In this document: one piece after another, positions 16,878-25,845 of the stretch | Numbering within the stretch: the first letter of the stretch is position 1 | Layout of the letters: the number at the start of each line of letters is the position of its first letter | Assembly (NCBI GenBank): GCA_023417065.1 | Contig: JAEZGH010000140.1 | Span: 1 to 64,000, forward strand | Origin: Bacteroidota bacterium | GTDB lineage: Bacteria > Bacteroidota > Bacteroidia > Cytophagales > Cyclobacteriaceae | Reading direction: 5' to 3' | Length of the DNA: 64,000 bases | Notes under the pieces: model-generated | Told to the model about the DNA's origin: nothing | What the model saw: the letters and a program-made list of their open reading frames with translations, nothing else | Database searches by the model: none | Program-made: the position numbers and the translations under genes

Positions 16878-18317
16878 ATGCGCGAAATCCAGGAAGAACA
16901 AACCGTCACTGATGACGTTGCAGAGAATACCACTCCTTCAATCTGGGCGGAGGTGGTGGACGCCATCAAAGGAAGTGAGGCTGATTATACGAAGATAAGT
17001 CTGAAGCGGGCGATTTTCCTCCTCGCAGTCCCGATGATCCTGGAACTGGTGATGGAATCTACGTTTGCGATTGCCGACATATATTTTGTGGGTAAGCTGG
17101 GACCGTCTGCGGTGGCAACGGTGGGGTTAACTGAAACGTACTTGTTTCTGTTATACTCCATCGGCATGGGACTGGCTACTGCGGTAACTGCAATCATTGC
17201 CCGACGCACGGGTGAAAAAAACGTAGCCGAAGCCGGCAATTCGGCGGTGCAGTCCATTTACCTCGGAATCCTGGCGTCACTTCCTTTTGCTGTCGCGGGA
17301 ATCTTCTTTTCGAAAGAACTCCTTACGCTGATGGGTGGTGATGACTGGACGGTCAATCATGGTTACGGCTATATGCAGTGGATGCTGGGCGGAAACATGG
17401 TTATCATTTTGCTATTTATCATCAACGCCATCTTCCGGGGCGCGGGTGACGCGGCTATTGCCATGCGCGTTCTATGGATTGCCAATGGCATCAACATAAT
17501 ACTCGACCCTATTCTCATCTTTGGCCTCGGTCCTATCCCTGCGATGGGCATTGAAGGTGCAGCTATTGCTACAACAATAGGACGCGGTTGTGGTGTATTG
17601 ATCCAACTATGGACCTTGGCGAAAGGCGGAAAGCATATCCGCATCAACCTTCAACAGCTGGCCATGTCGGCCAGGACGATGTGGATCATCGTAAAGACTT
17701 CCCTTGGTGGCATAGGACAGATGCTGGTTTCGATGACGTCGTGGATTTTCCTTATGCGTATCCTTGCTGAAATCGGAAGTGAGGCCGTAGCGGGATCAAC
17801 GATTGCCATGCGTATCATGATGTTCACCATGATGCCGGCCTGGGGATTCTCCAATGCGGCAGCGACGCTGGTAGGACAAAACCTCGGGGCAAACAATCCC
17901 GAACGCGCGGAATCATCAGTCTGGAAAATCGGCGGATACAACATGGTCTATCTGGTCGGGGTTGGCATCATGTACTTCATCTTCAATGAAGAGTTAATGG
18001 GCATCTTTACCAAAGATCCGTCGGTAATTTCCATTGGTGGTGAATGGCTGCGCATCTTGTCGTATTCGTATTTTGTTTATGGATGGTGGATGGTATCTGT
18101 TCAGGCCTTCAACGGTGCCGGCGACACAGCAACGCCAACAAAGATCAACCTTGTGTTCTTCTGGCTCATACAGATCCCCTTATGCTACTACCTGGCTGTA
18201 TACCGCGGCTTCCAGGAGTCAGGCGTATTCTGGGGTGTGTTTGTCTCAGAAACTTCCGTGGGGCTTTTCACCTTGTGGCTGTTCACCCGTGGGAAGTGGA
18301 AGAACTTCAAAGTTTGA
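16878..18317 (+). CDS. MATE family efflux transporter
   Basis: A 479-residue protein with about twelve hydrophobic segments in two homologous halves. Family signatures include PMILELVMESTFAIADIYFVGKLG at the first helices, GAGDAAIAMRVLWIANGINIILDP near the middle, WGFSNAAATLVGQNLGANNPERAE, and FNGAGDTATPTKINL near the end. Such proteins exchange Na+ or H+ for cationic compounds or drugs across the inner membrane. The N-terminal 35 residues are a hydrophilic extension. The gene follows clpP by 144 bases without a clear terminator; the substrate is unknown. Confidence 0.93.
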   Translation: MREIQEEQTVTDDVAENTTPSIWAEVVDAIKGSEADYTKISLKRAIFLLAVPMILELVMESTFAIADIYFVGKLGPSAVATVGLTETYLFLLYSIGMGLATAVTAIIARRTGEKNVAEAGNSAVQSIYLGILASLPFAVAGIFFSKELLTLMGGDDWTVNHGYGYMQWMLGGNMVIILLFIINAIFRGAGDAAIAMRVLWIANGINIILDPILIFGLGPIPAMGIEGAAIATTIGRGCGVLIQLWTLAKGGKHIRINLQQLAMSARTMWIIVKTSLGGIGQMLVSMTSWIFLMRILAEIGSEAVAGSTIAMRIMMFTMMPAWGFSNAAATLVGQNLGANNPERAESSVWKIGGYNMVYLVGVGIMYFIFNEELMGIFTKDPSVISIGGEWLRILSYSYFVYGWWMVSVQAFNGAGDTATPTKINLVFFWLIQIPLCYYLAVYRGFQESGVFWGVFVSETSVGLFTLWLFTRGKWKNFKV

Positions 18318-18368
18318 AATTCGATATAAAATCAACTAATACATTAACTACTAAATCTCTGTGAATCT

Positions 18369-18803
18369 ATGGCCCGTGTGAGCACTTATCTGAACTTTCC
18401 CCGCAATACTGAGGAAGCCTTTAATTTCTACAAGTCCGTGTTTGGCGGCGAATTCATTGGCGGTATTACCCGCTTCGGAGACATTCCACCGTCTGACGAC
18501 ATGCCTCCCCTTGCGGATGACGACAAGAATCTGATCGTACATGTTGCCCTCGAGACAATCGGAGGGCACGTGATCATGGGAACAGATGCACCGGAGTCGA
18601 TGGGTATGCACGTCATTGCCGGCAATAATGTTCATATCAACCTGGAGCCGGATACGCGCGAAGAAACGCGACGATTGTTTGCGGCGCTCTCCCATGAAGG
18701 AAAAGTTCTCACAGAACTCCAGGACATGTTCTGGGGTGATTATTTCGGCAGCTGTGTCGACAAGTTTGGGATCCACTGGATGTTCAATTGCGCAGCAAAA
18801 TAA
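18369..18803 (+). CDS. VOC family protein (PhnB/glyoxalase-like)
   Basis: The 144-residue product contains paired beta-alpha-beta-beta-beta units of the vicinal-oxygen-chelate fold: YLNFPRNTEEAFNFYKSVFGGEF at the start and WGDYFGSCVDKFGIHWMFN at the end, both typical of the PhnB-like subgroup (formerly 3-demethylubiquinone-9 3-methyltransferase-like). The enzymatic role is unknown. A terminator follows at 18846. Confidence 0.85.
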   Translation: MARVSTYLNFPRNTEEAFNFYKSVFGGEFIGGITRFGDIPPSDDMPPLADDDKNLIVHVALETIGGHVIMGTDAPESMGMHVIAGNNVHINLEPDTREETRRLFAALSHEGKVLTELQDMFWGDYFGSCVDKFGIHWMFNCAAK

Positions 18804-18845
18804 AGTCTCGTAGATCAGCCTTCTATTTCTATACTATCCGTTAAC

Positions 18846-18879
18846 AAGGAGCTTCCATGTTGGGAGCTCCTTCTTTTTT
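18846..18879 (+). terminator. Rho-independent terminator
   Basis: AAGGAGCT (18846-18853) pairs with AGCTCCTT (18865-18872), and TCTTTTTT follows. It closes the VOC gene. Confidence 0.85.
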
Positions 18880-19003
18880 GGAGGATTTCCTATTTATTTT
18901 CTTGTTTTCTTGCAGGGTTATAACAATCCGGTTCGTTTTTCATCAAAGGGGAAATTTTACAGAATGCGCGTTCTGGCAACCCCGACAACAAAAGAATTAA
19001 CAA

Positions 19004-19186
19004 ATGAAAAACGTATTACTTACCGCGATACTGGTGTTCTCAACCCTTGTTCTGACAGCGCAGAACAGTGCAATTGACGTAAAGCAAACCGGCGATATCA
19101 TCATCTTCGTCATCCGTAAGAATATCCTCAAAGAGAAACAGGAACTTGAAGAGATTATTGAAATCCGGCAGCAGCTTACCTCCTGA
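19004..19186 (+). CDS. Small secreted protein
   Basis: A 60-residue peptide with a signal sequence, MKNVLLTAILVFSTLVLTAQ, leaving a mature part of about 40 residues with a hydrophobic strand (DIIIFVI) and a charged amphipathic helix (ILKEKQELEEIIEIRQQL). It is convergent with the next gene, with one base between the stops. I do not recognise a family. The signal peptide and own spacer support a real gene. Confidence 0.55.
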   Translation: MKNVLLTAILVFSTLVLTAQNSAIDVKQTGDIIIFVIRKNILKEKQELEEIIEIRQQLTS

Positions 19187-19187
19187 C

Positions 19188-20522
19188 TTACTTTATCATC
19201 ACGCCAATTGCAAATCCGGGCCAGTGTTGAAGATCGCGGTATTCCTCCGCCCCGGATTTAGGCTTGATGAGTGTTTCGATAACATGTCCGGATTCTGACT
19301 TGTAGAAATTATAGGCCGCCGAAGCGAAGAAATAAAATGTTTTGTTCTTCGGGTGCAGGCGGGATCCTGCGGAGATATTCGGACGTGCAATAAGGCTGAG
19401 GTCGCGGGTCAGCCCTTTCGTATAGTTGTAGTGGATGAAGTCGATACCGGCCATGACAAATCTGAAATGAGTATACACGGGATCGGCAGCGCGATTGAGA
19501 AACATTTTTTTCAGGCCATACCCTATTCCCCACGTGTCGTCGCCAAAGTTGCGACTGTAGATCAATCCGTTTTGAATTTCATGCGTAGTTTGTTCTCCGG
19601 TCATGCGGATGTTCTTCATCGTGCCGGTAGCGATCTCCACGTTCAGATTAAAGATTTCATTTGCATAGAGGGCGCCATAGCCTGATGAACCGACGTTGAC
19701 GAGTCCGATGGAAGTACCGTCGCGCGTGGCGGGAGTTTTTCCGTTGCGGTAGATGTTAATCAATCCAATCTGTGTTCCCTGCATGCGCCGACCAATGTTG
19801 ACCAGGCCGATCTGGAAGCCATTCATGGATTTGGACATGTTGAAAAGGCCCAGCTGCAACCCGGTAGGATGATTATTCTCGTAGGAGTTCTTTCCGTGAA
19901 TGAGGCCGGCGTTATTCCACAATCCCACCTGAACCCCATACAGTTCATTCTGTGTCATGTTGTACAGCGCACTCATCTGCAGGCCGTCCATCGAGGCGAT
20001 CGAGATATTCCAGAGGCCTGCAAGCTGAACACCGAATGTATACTTCGTAACCATGTTGGCAATTCCCGCGATTTGCAATCCCTGCAACGCACCGCCTGCC
20101 ATATTTATTCCGCCGGTAAACTGAGCGCCGAACACGTTGTTGAGCACAATGTTGGTAAGTCCGCTAGTCTGTATACCCGTGAGGTTCGGCTCAAAGCCTT
20201 CGCGTTTCAGCTTATCTATTTCCTTGGGAAGCAGTCCAGCGAAGCTGTTGGCACCGGTAAGGTTGGCAATACCTGCGAACTGCAACCCGCGGGTTTCAAG
20301 TTCATTCAGATTGGAAACCAGCCCGATTTCAAACAGAAGATTTGCCGCAGAGTAACCCGATGAGGCGTTGAAGGAAACCCAGTTTGTGTAGCCACCGGGA
20401 TGAAGGCCGTTAGTGCTTAGTCCGGGAGTGAGTGAAAGCTGAAGCGTTCTGGTAAAGCCTTTTTTTGACTGACCATAGAGAGCAGGCGGAATCACCAGCA
20501 ACAGGATGAGAAGACGTTTCAT
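19188..20522 (-). CDS. LA_2272-type surface repeat protein
   Basis: The 444-residue product starts at ATG 20522 with a signal peptide (RLLILLLVIPPALYGQ). From about residue 60 to 270 it holds many repeats of about 20-24 residues with the core G-x-Q-x-(A/G)-x-x-N, for example GLQFAGIANLT, GVQLAGLWNIS, GLQLGLFNMS, GFQIGLVNIG and GTQIGLINIY. This is the LA_2272 surface-repeat type, expected to form a beta-solenoid-like or beta-barrel surface structure. The last 150 residues resemble an outer-membrane barrel. Function is unknown. Confidence 0.8.
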   Translation of the reverse strand: MKRLLILLLVIPPALYGQSKKGFTRTLQLSLTPGLSTNGLHPGGYTNWVSFNASSGYSAANLLFEIGLVSNLNELETRGLQFAGIANLTGANSFAGLLPKEIDKLKREGFEPNLTGIQTSGLTNIVLNNVFGAQFTGGINMAGGALQGLQIAGIANMVTKYTFGVQLAGLWNISIASMDGLQMSALYNMTQNELYGVQVGLWNNAGLIHGKNSYENNHPTGLQLGLFNMSKSMNGFQIGLVNIGRRMQGTQIGLINIYRNGKTPATRDGTSIGLVNVGSSGYGALYANEIFNLNVEIATGTMKNIRMTGEQTTHEIQNGLIYSRNFGDDTWGIGYGLKKMFLNRAADPVYTHFRFVMAGIDFIHYNYTKGLTRDLSLIARPNISAGSRLHPKNKTFYFFASAAYNFYKSESGHVIETLIKPKSGAEEYRDLQHWPGFAIGVMIK

Positions 20523-20623
20523 AATAACAGGGTTGGAAATCAATCTCCTCAGCCGCTCTGCCGTTGATTAACGATGTTGTCCGAAGTTTATTATATGATG
20601 TTTTTAGAATGAAATAATTGAGG

Positions 20624-21355
20624 TTAGTGAGGCCACTGATATCCAATCCGGTAGGCTATCCGAAACGATCCCTGGAAATTGCTTTCGGAGGCGTAATGAT
20701 TGAAGAGGCTTTTCCCGACTCCAAGAAAGGACTCAATCAGTACACGGTCTCCAGCAGGTACTGAGCCTGACAGGATTATTCCGGCGTTAGATGAAGTTCC
20801 CAGGCGCATAGCCGCGCCGCTTTCGCTATGGAAGCCATAGCCAGTGAGAATCTGAAACTGAGATCCCGGGAATGCATCGGCGAAACCTTCACCGAATCTG
20901 AATTCACCGAAGATTTTGCGCAGTGATCCGACTCTTACTGAAAACCGGGGATAAACACTGTATCTTCTGATCAGCGTGGCCTGTTCATATTCAAAAGCAT
21001 TTGACGATAACGTTACAGCGTGGCCGTTCGTCATATCGACGGAACGAATCGCCAATGTTGTCTCATCCTGCTTTGACATGGCAATAGCCTTTGCGTTATT
21101 CGTCACACCAGCAACATCAATGAAAAGCTCGTCTGAGATAGGTTCGATAATTCGCTGTGAAAGGTCCAGGACGGCGAGACTGCCCCACAGCAACAACACT
21201 TTGTCATCCTGATACCAGGTCATTTTTGTCACGTATGGAGAGGAAGCGATCTTTTCACCGGGTTTGGCGCGCAAAGCGGGTTTGCCAAAATCGTCTTCAA
21301 TTTCGCATGCTGTTCCACAGACCAGCATAAGCGCGATCCGGAAGGAAAGTTTCAT
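20624..21355 (-). CDS. Putative lipoprotein with C-terminal outer-membrane-barrel-like region
   Basis: The 243-residue product starts with a lipoprotein-like signal (IALMLVCGTAC). Residues 30-120 look like repeated beta strands of a truncated propeller (YVTKMTWYQDDKVLLLWGS). Residues 130-243 look like amphipathic strands ending in YRIGYQWPH, reminiscent of an outer-membrane barrel terminus. No known family is recognised. The same orientation as the surface-repeat gene downstream suggests a shared envelope role. Confidence 0.6.
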   Translation of the reverse strand: MKLSFRIALMLVCGTACEIEDDFGKPALRAKPGEKIASSPYVTKMTWYQDDKVLLLWGSLAVLDLSQRIIEPISDELFIDVAGVTNNAKAIAMSKQDETTLAIRSVDMTNGHAVTLSSNAFEYEQATLIRRYSVYPRFSVRVGSLRKIFGEFRFGEGFADAFPGSQFQILTGYGFHSESGAAMRLGTSSNAGIILSGSVPAGDRVLIESFLGVGKSLFNHYASESNFQGSFRIAYRIGYQWPH

Positions 21356-21559
21356 GGGGGGGTAGTGCGAAAGGGAGCACTATAAGAAAATTTAGCTAAA
21401 AGCGCGGAGAACGTCAATCATAATCAACGATTTGCACAGTCGTAACGAGCAGCCTTTTAAATAAAACAACACATTAATGTCCGCGTTAAGCCCGCTCAGC
21501 GGATAGCGGTTTGACCTTCTTATAGTCATGCTTTGGTATTAAATCGGCTAACGAAGTGG

Positions 21560-23113
21560 CTAGACAAAATGGTCACGCATGAACCGTCTCGCAATCGACA
21601 ACGGCCGGAATGTATAACGCTTCTTATCTGTATGGGAAGAGAACCGCGTGAGGATATCCACCAGTGTATGAACGGTTTTTACAACGTGTTTTCCTTTGTT
21701 TAACATTACACATTCGGCCATACCTCCCATGGCAGCATCGGTAATTTCACTTCGCGTGGCAAAACCCGTTTTGTTCATATTTTCAAGAACCTGCGTCGCC
21801 CAGATAACGGGAACATGAGCAGCTTCGCAGATCCAAAGTATCTCCTGCTGAATTTCGCTCAATCGTTCAAAACCGATTTCCACGGCGAGGTCACCACGTG
21901 CAATCATGACACCGAAAGACTTGTCGCGCATTCCTTCCAGCAGCAAGGCGGGAAGGTTTTCTACAGCAGCATGTCTTTCGATTTTCAGAATGATCGAAGG
22001 AATGGTGGATTCACACTCCCGAAGCTTCTGGCGCAACAACCGTACATCATCAGGGCTGCTCACGAATGAATAGCCAATTAAGTCCGCGTACCTTGCAATG
22101 AAGGGCAGAGCAGCTAAATCTTCATCGGTAAGCGATGATATCCTGAGATCCGAATCGGGGAGATTGACACCCTTGCCGGGTCGGAGCACAGGCTTGCGTG
22201 TAGAGATCCGCGTTATCTGTACAACGGTTTTTTTCTTTTGAACCTGGATTACCTTCGCCTCAAACTTTCCATCGTCGAAGAAGACGCGTTCTCCGGCCTT
22301 GATCATGCCGAGCAAACCCTGTGGCTGCATGACGATACGCGCGGGTGATTTTATTGAGCCATCGCGTCTGCGCCGGCTCTTGCGAAAGTCGTTTTTCTGA
22401 TCACTCAATTCGACGACATCTCCCTCGCTGAGGAGTAGTCCTTCGGGATTTGTTTTCGGCCTGACAGGCACCTGAAGCACCCTGATTCGCGGACCGGACA
22501 AGTCCATATAGATCTTGCACGACTTCCCTGTGCGCTGGGAAACGTCACGTACGTTTTCAATCATGCGCAACCATTGGCTTGTATCGTCGTGACCGCAGTT
22601 GATTCGCGCTACGGTCATACCTGCGTGAAGCAATTCCTCCAGACGTTTCCTGTCGTCGGCGAGCTCCTGAGACAGCGTGACCATGATGTGCGGCAATCCC
22701 TTACGTGGACCTGGTCCCAGCAGTGTTTTAAGGTGTTCGCGTCGAATCCGCACCGCCTGGTCGAAAGTGACCACGCCCTCGGATTTAACAAGCGTATTCT
22801 GGCTGCCAGCGACCCATCGACGCACCTGAAGTAGCTGCCATAAGGTATGGCTCTCCGAGCTTGTCAGCGACGACAGGCCGTAGCTGTGCAGAAAGTCCTG
22901 CAGGGGGCGAATGTCCTTACTTCGCAACACAAGGTAGTGAAGCAGATTGCGTGCGCTCACCTGGAAACGCGGGTGCGTCTCGCTAATCAGCCGGCTGGCG
23001 CTTTTCTCCTGATACTCCATGGAGGCTATGAGGTCGTTAAGCATCCGGGCAGCCTCCTCCATCGACAGCATGCTCTTACCCGAAGCCACATCAATTTCCC
23101 TCATGACGAACAT
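21560..23113 (-). CDS. Pyruvate-kinase-like protein with N-terminal extension
   Basis: The 517-residue product has about 130 extra N-terminal helical residues, then a pyruvate kinase barrel and B domain: MTVARINCGHDD, KIYMDLSGPRIRV, FFDDGKFEAKVIQ, ILKIERHAAVENL (catalytic Lys), MIARGDLAVEIG and WATQVLENMNKTGFATRSEITDAA. The normal MLSGETA segment is replaced by MLNKGKHVVKTV, and the C-terminal allosteric domain is missing. Canonical pyruvate kinase is about 470 residues with that C-domain, so this is a divergent paralogue. It may still bind phosphoenolpyruvate, but activity is uncertain. ATG 23104 is an alternative start. Confidence 0.8.
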   Translation of the reverse strand: MFVMREIDVASGKSMLSMEEAARMLNDLIASMEYQEKSASRLISETHPRFQVSARNLLHYLVLRSKDIRPLQDFLHSYGLSSLTSSESHTLWQLLQVRRWVAGSQNTLVKSEGVVTFDQAVRIRREHLKTLLGPGPRKGLPHIMVTLSQELADDRKRLEELLHAGMTVARINCGHDDTSQWLRMIENVRDVSQRTGKSCKIYMDLSGPRIRVLQVPVRPKTNPEGLLLSEGDVVELSDQKNDFRKSRRRRDGSIKSPARIVMQPQGLLGMIKAGERVFFDDGKFEAKVIQVQKKKTVVQITRISTRKPVLRPGKGVNLPDSDLRISSLTDEDLAALPFIARYADLIGYSFVSSPDDVRLLRQKLRECESTIPSIILKIERHAAVENLPALLLEGMRDKSFGVMIARGDLAVEIGFERLSEIQQEILWICEAAHVPVIWATQVLENMNKTGFATRSEITDAAMGGMAECVMLNKGKHVVKTVHTLVDILTRFSSHTDKKRYTFRPLSIARRFMRDHFV

Positions 23114-23221
23114 AATTTGGGCGAAGTAAATGGGGTGACCGCATCTTTTCCATGATATTGCTCAGAAAGCAGGGAATTCGCATCATGAAGCAACTGCCAG
23201 GCAACCTGTGACTATTAACGG

Positions 23222-24106
23222 TCAGGCCCTTCGCCATTGCTCATTGATCACATTTACCGCGGGACCGATTTCCCGGTCAAAATCGGTCCAGTTGCATTCC
23301 AGCGAAATGCCTCCCTGATATCGCGCTTTTTTCAAGGCCCTGAACCAGGGTATAAAATCGTCACCCATCACGCCTGGCGGAGTGCGTTTGTCTTTTTCGG
23401 CGATGTGACAATGGACGATATGATCTCCGAATTTCAGGATTTCATCCGGTGACTCTTCTTCCTTCAAGGCATGATAAATATCACACGTCATTTTGAAGTT
23501 CGGATGGCTAACAGCGAGTACGACCTCACCCGCCTGTGCCAGGGTGTTGATGAAGTTAGTTTCGCTGCGATTGAGTTGTTCCACTGCCAGGATGATGTTG
23601 TGTCTTGCCGCCTCCGGAGCAAGGCGTGCACACAGTTCGATAAACTGGGCCATAGCGGCCTCATGGGAGAAGCCCTCAGGAACGCGGCGTGAGTTGCCAC
23701 TGCCAAAGACAACGAAGCTCGCACCCGTTTTTGCAGCGCGGGCAAACGCCACCACAGCATACTCGACAATGGTATCGTGGTTTGCATCTGGCCCGACTGC
23801 CTTCAGCTGTCCGGGTAAAAAGTAAATGAATGAACGTATACCGGGTGCGTTGGTCGCATGGAGAATGCCGAGGTGATCGGCAAACGCTTCGTCCGGTTTA
23901 TCGGGCATAAGTATCTTCCCCACTCCTTCCTCCATAAAGGCACATCCGGCCTTGCGAGCAGTTTCCCCCTTTTCAACACCGGCACATACGCCGACGTCGA
24001 CGGCATCCTTCGACGACGTCAGGGCAAAGGCCGCCCTTGAAAGCACTCCGGCAGCTGTCGTTAGGCCCAACTGAAGGAAATGCTTCCGCGTGATAATTGG
24101 TCCCAT
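23222..24106 (-). CDS. Exported sugar-phosphate isomerase/epimerase-like TIM-barrel protein
   Basis: The 294-residue product begins with a Tat-like or Sec-like signal (ITRKHFLQLGLTTAAGVLSRAAFA). The barrel has metal-ligand style motifs of the AP endonuclease family 2/xylose-isomerase-like superfamily: VEQLNRSETNFINT, TCDIYHALKEE, HCHIAEKDKRTPPG and ISLECNW. It most resembles hydroxypyruvate-isomerase-like proteins of Bacteroidota, which are often exported and act on sugars or sugar acids. The substrate is not predictable. The start is ATG 24106; the codon before it is TTG. Confidence 0.8.
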   Translation of the reverse strand: MGPIITRKHFLQLGLTTAAGVLSRAAFALTSSKDAVDVGVCAGVEKGETARKAGCAFMEEGVGKILMPDKPDEAFADHLGILHATNAPGIRSFIYFLPGQLKAVGPDANHDTIVEYAVVAFARAAKTGASFVVFGSGNSRRVPEGFSHEAAMAQFIELCARLAPEAARHNIILAVEQLNRSETNFINTLAQAGEVVLAVSHPNFKMTCDIYHALKEEESPDEILKFGDHIVHCHIAEKDKRTPPGVMGDDFIPWFRALKKARYQGGISLECNWTDFDREIGPAVNVINEQWRRA

Positions 24107-24264
24107 CAACTTTTTGGTTTAAGGTAGTGAAAATCGGGCATAGGACGTTATAATACCGATTGTGTGTCAAGGTCAATTCGAATGAAAATCCGGCAAAACG
24201 AGGCCATAAAAATATCCCGCAGACGCATCGATTTAATTCCTATACTTGAGAAGAAGTTGATATT

Positions 24265-24837
24265 ATGAAAGCAGTTCTTGACGCCCTGAGTAATCCGTGG
24301 CCATGGTATATAGCAGGCCCCCTGATCGGACTTACTGTTCCAGCTCTACTTTTGCTTGGAAACAAATCATTTGGCATCTCATCCTCCCTCCGGCACATCT
24401 GTGCTGCGTGTATTCCAGCGAATATTCCCTTTTTTAAATACGACTGGAAGAAGGAGGTATGGAATCTTTTCTTCGTTACGGGAATCCTCCTCGGAGGAAT
24501 TATCAGTACGCTGGTCCTTAAATCGCCGGAGCCGATCGATATCAATCCCAGTCTTGCCGGAGAACTGGCAGATTACGGACTTACGGAAAGAGGGGCACTT
24601 ATGCCTCCGCAGCTGTTCAACATTGATGTATTGCTATCAGCCAAAGGATTTATCCTGATGGTTGTCGGAGGTTTTCTCGTCGGATTTGGAACGCGTTACG
24701 CAGGAGGATGTACATCCGGCCATTCCATTATGGGTATCAGCAATATGCAGCTGCCGTCGCTGATAGCTACCTGTTGCTTCATGGCAGGAGGCTTCATCAT
24801 GGCTAACCTGATCCTTCCTCATATTCTCCAACTTTGA
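24265..24837 (+). CDS. YeeE/YedE family transporter, first half
   Basis: The 190-residue protein has about four or five membrane helices. GTRYAGGCTSGHSIMGISNMQLPSLIAT carries the conserved Cys of YeeE/YedE (TsuA-type) thiosulfate or sulfur-compound transporters. In many bacteria the two halves are one protein of about 350 residues; here the second half is the next gene, starting 11 bases downstream. The pair may move thiosulfate or another reduced sulfur species across the inner membrane. TATACTTG at 24241-24248 is a one-mismatch -7 box. Confidence 0.88.
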   Translation: MKAVLDALSNPWPWYIAGPLIGLTVPALLLLGNKSFGISSSLRHICAACIPANIPFFKYDWKKEVWNLFFVTGILLGGIISTLVLKSPEPIDINPSLAGELADYGLTERGALMPPQLFNIDVLLSAKGFILMVVGGFLVGFGTRYAGGCTSGHSIMGISNMQLPSLIATCCFMAGGFIMANLILPHILQL

Positions 24838-24848
24838 TTCAAACATCC

Positions 24849-25370
24849 ATGCAAGAAATAGAAACAACATCGAAGACTCCGGACATTGATCGCGAGGAGT
24901 TTGAAGTCCGGACACTTGATTCCATTTGCATAAACGAATCCCACTTGACGCATCCGTGGTGGTATAATCTCAAGTATCTCGCCGTCGGCGTACTTTTCGG
25001 AATTGTATTTGTGAAAGCGGAAATCGTATCCTGGTATCGCATTCAGGAAATGTTCCGGCTGCAAAGCTTTCATATGTACGGAGTGATCGGTTCAGCGATT
25101 GCTGTTGGTGCACTCTCCGTTTGGATTATCAGGAAATTCAACATCAAAACGATTCACGGAGAACCCATTGAATTACATCCGAAGAAGTTCAACAAAGGCA
25201 ACGTATACGGAGGTCTGCTTTTTGGGTTTGGCTGGGCAATGACGGGAGCATGTCCGGGTCCGTTGTTCGCGCAGATCGGCTCGGGAACCCTTGTCGTAAT
25301 CGCTACGCTGCTTAGCGCCATCCTTGGGACGTGGGTATACGGCTACCTCCGCGACCATCTACCACACTAG
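24849..25370 (+). CDS. YeeE/YedE family transporter, second half
   Basis: The 173-residue product has a hydrophilic N-terminus of about 40 residues, then membrane helices. GGLLFGFGWAMTGACPGPLFAQIGSG is the second-half signature with a conserved Cys (GACPGP). It lies directly behind the first half, forming a two-subunit transporter. I start at ATG 24849; a TTG at 24834 overlaps the preceding stop. Confidence 0.88.
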   Translation: MQEIETTSKTPDIDREEFEVRTLDSICINESHLTHPWWYNLKYLAVGVLFGIVFVKAEIVSWYRIQEMFRLQSFHMYGVIGSAIAVGALSVWIIRKFNIKTIHGEPIELHPKKFNKGNVYGGLLFGFGWAMTGACPGPLFAQIGSGTLVVIATLLSAILGTWVYGYLRDHLPH

Positions 25371-25397
25371 TTTACCCCGCCGCATCGTCGACAATCA

Positions 25398-25814
25398 TTA
25401 TGCTTGTGGAGTTGACAAAAAGTCTTCCACCACGGGAACGTCTGCTTCAGCCCAGTCAAGACTGCGGAGTTCATCGCGCCTGAGCCAGCGATAAGCTTTG
25501 TGTTCGTGCAATTGTATCTCGCCGTCGTTGATACGCGCCAGAAACGGCACAAGCGTTATATCGAAATCCGGATACCTGAACCGTTGGGGAGAAAGAGGCT
25601 TTAGGATCTCAACAGACACATTGAGTTCTTCTTTCAGCTCGCGATGGAGACAGGTAATGTCGTCCTCGCCGCTTTCAACCTTACCACCGGGGAATTCCCA
25701 CTTCAGGGGCATTTTCATTTGTTCACCGCGCTGCGTTACAAGCACACGATCGCCATCCAGAATAATGGCGCAGGTAACTCTGATTGCGCGCCGTATGCTC
25801 TCACTCATCGGCAT
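25398..25814 (-). CDS. MutT-like Nudix hydrolase
   Basis: The 138-residue product contains the Nudix box GGKVESGEDDITCLHRELKEE (G-x5-E-x7-R-E-L-x-E-E). The start RVTCAIILDGDRVLVTQRGEQMKMPLKWEFPGG is typical of 8-oxo-dGTP-type (deoxy)nucleoside triphosphate pyrophosphohydrolases, and the end YRWLRRDELRSLDWAEADVPVVEDF matches the same subgroup. Likely role: cleansing oxidised nucleotides. Confidence 0.92.
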   Translation of the reverse strand: MPMSESIRRAIRVTCAIILDGDRVLVTQRGEQMKMPLKWEFPGGKVESGEDDITCLHRELKEELNVSVEILKPLSPQRFRYPDFDITLVPFLARINDGEIQLHEHKAYRWLRRDELRSLDWAEADVPVVEDFLSTPQA

Positions 25815-25845
25815 TGGTTTTGACGTACACCTGAAGAATGAAGCC

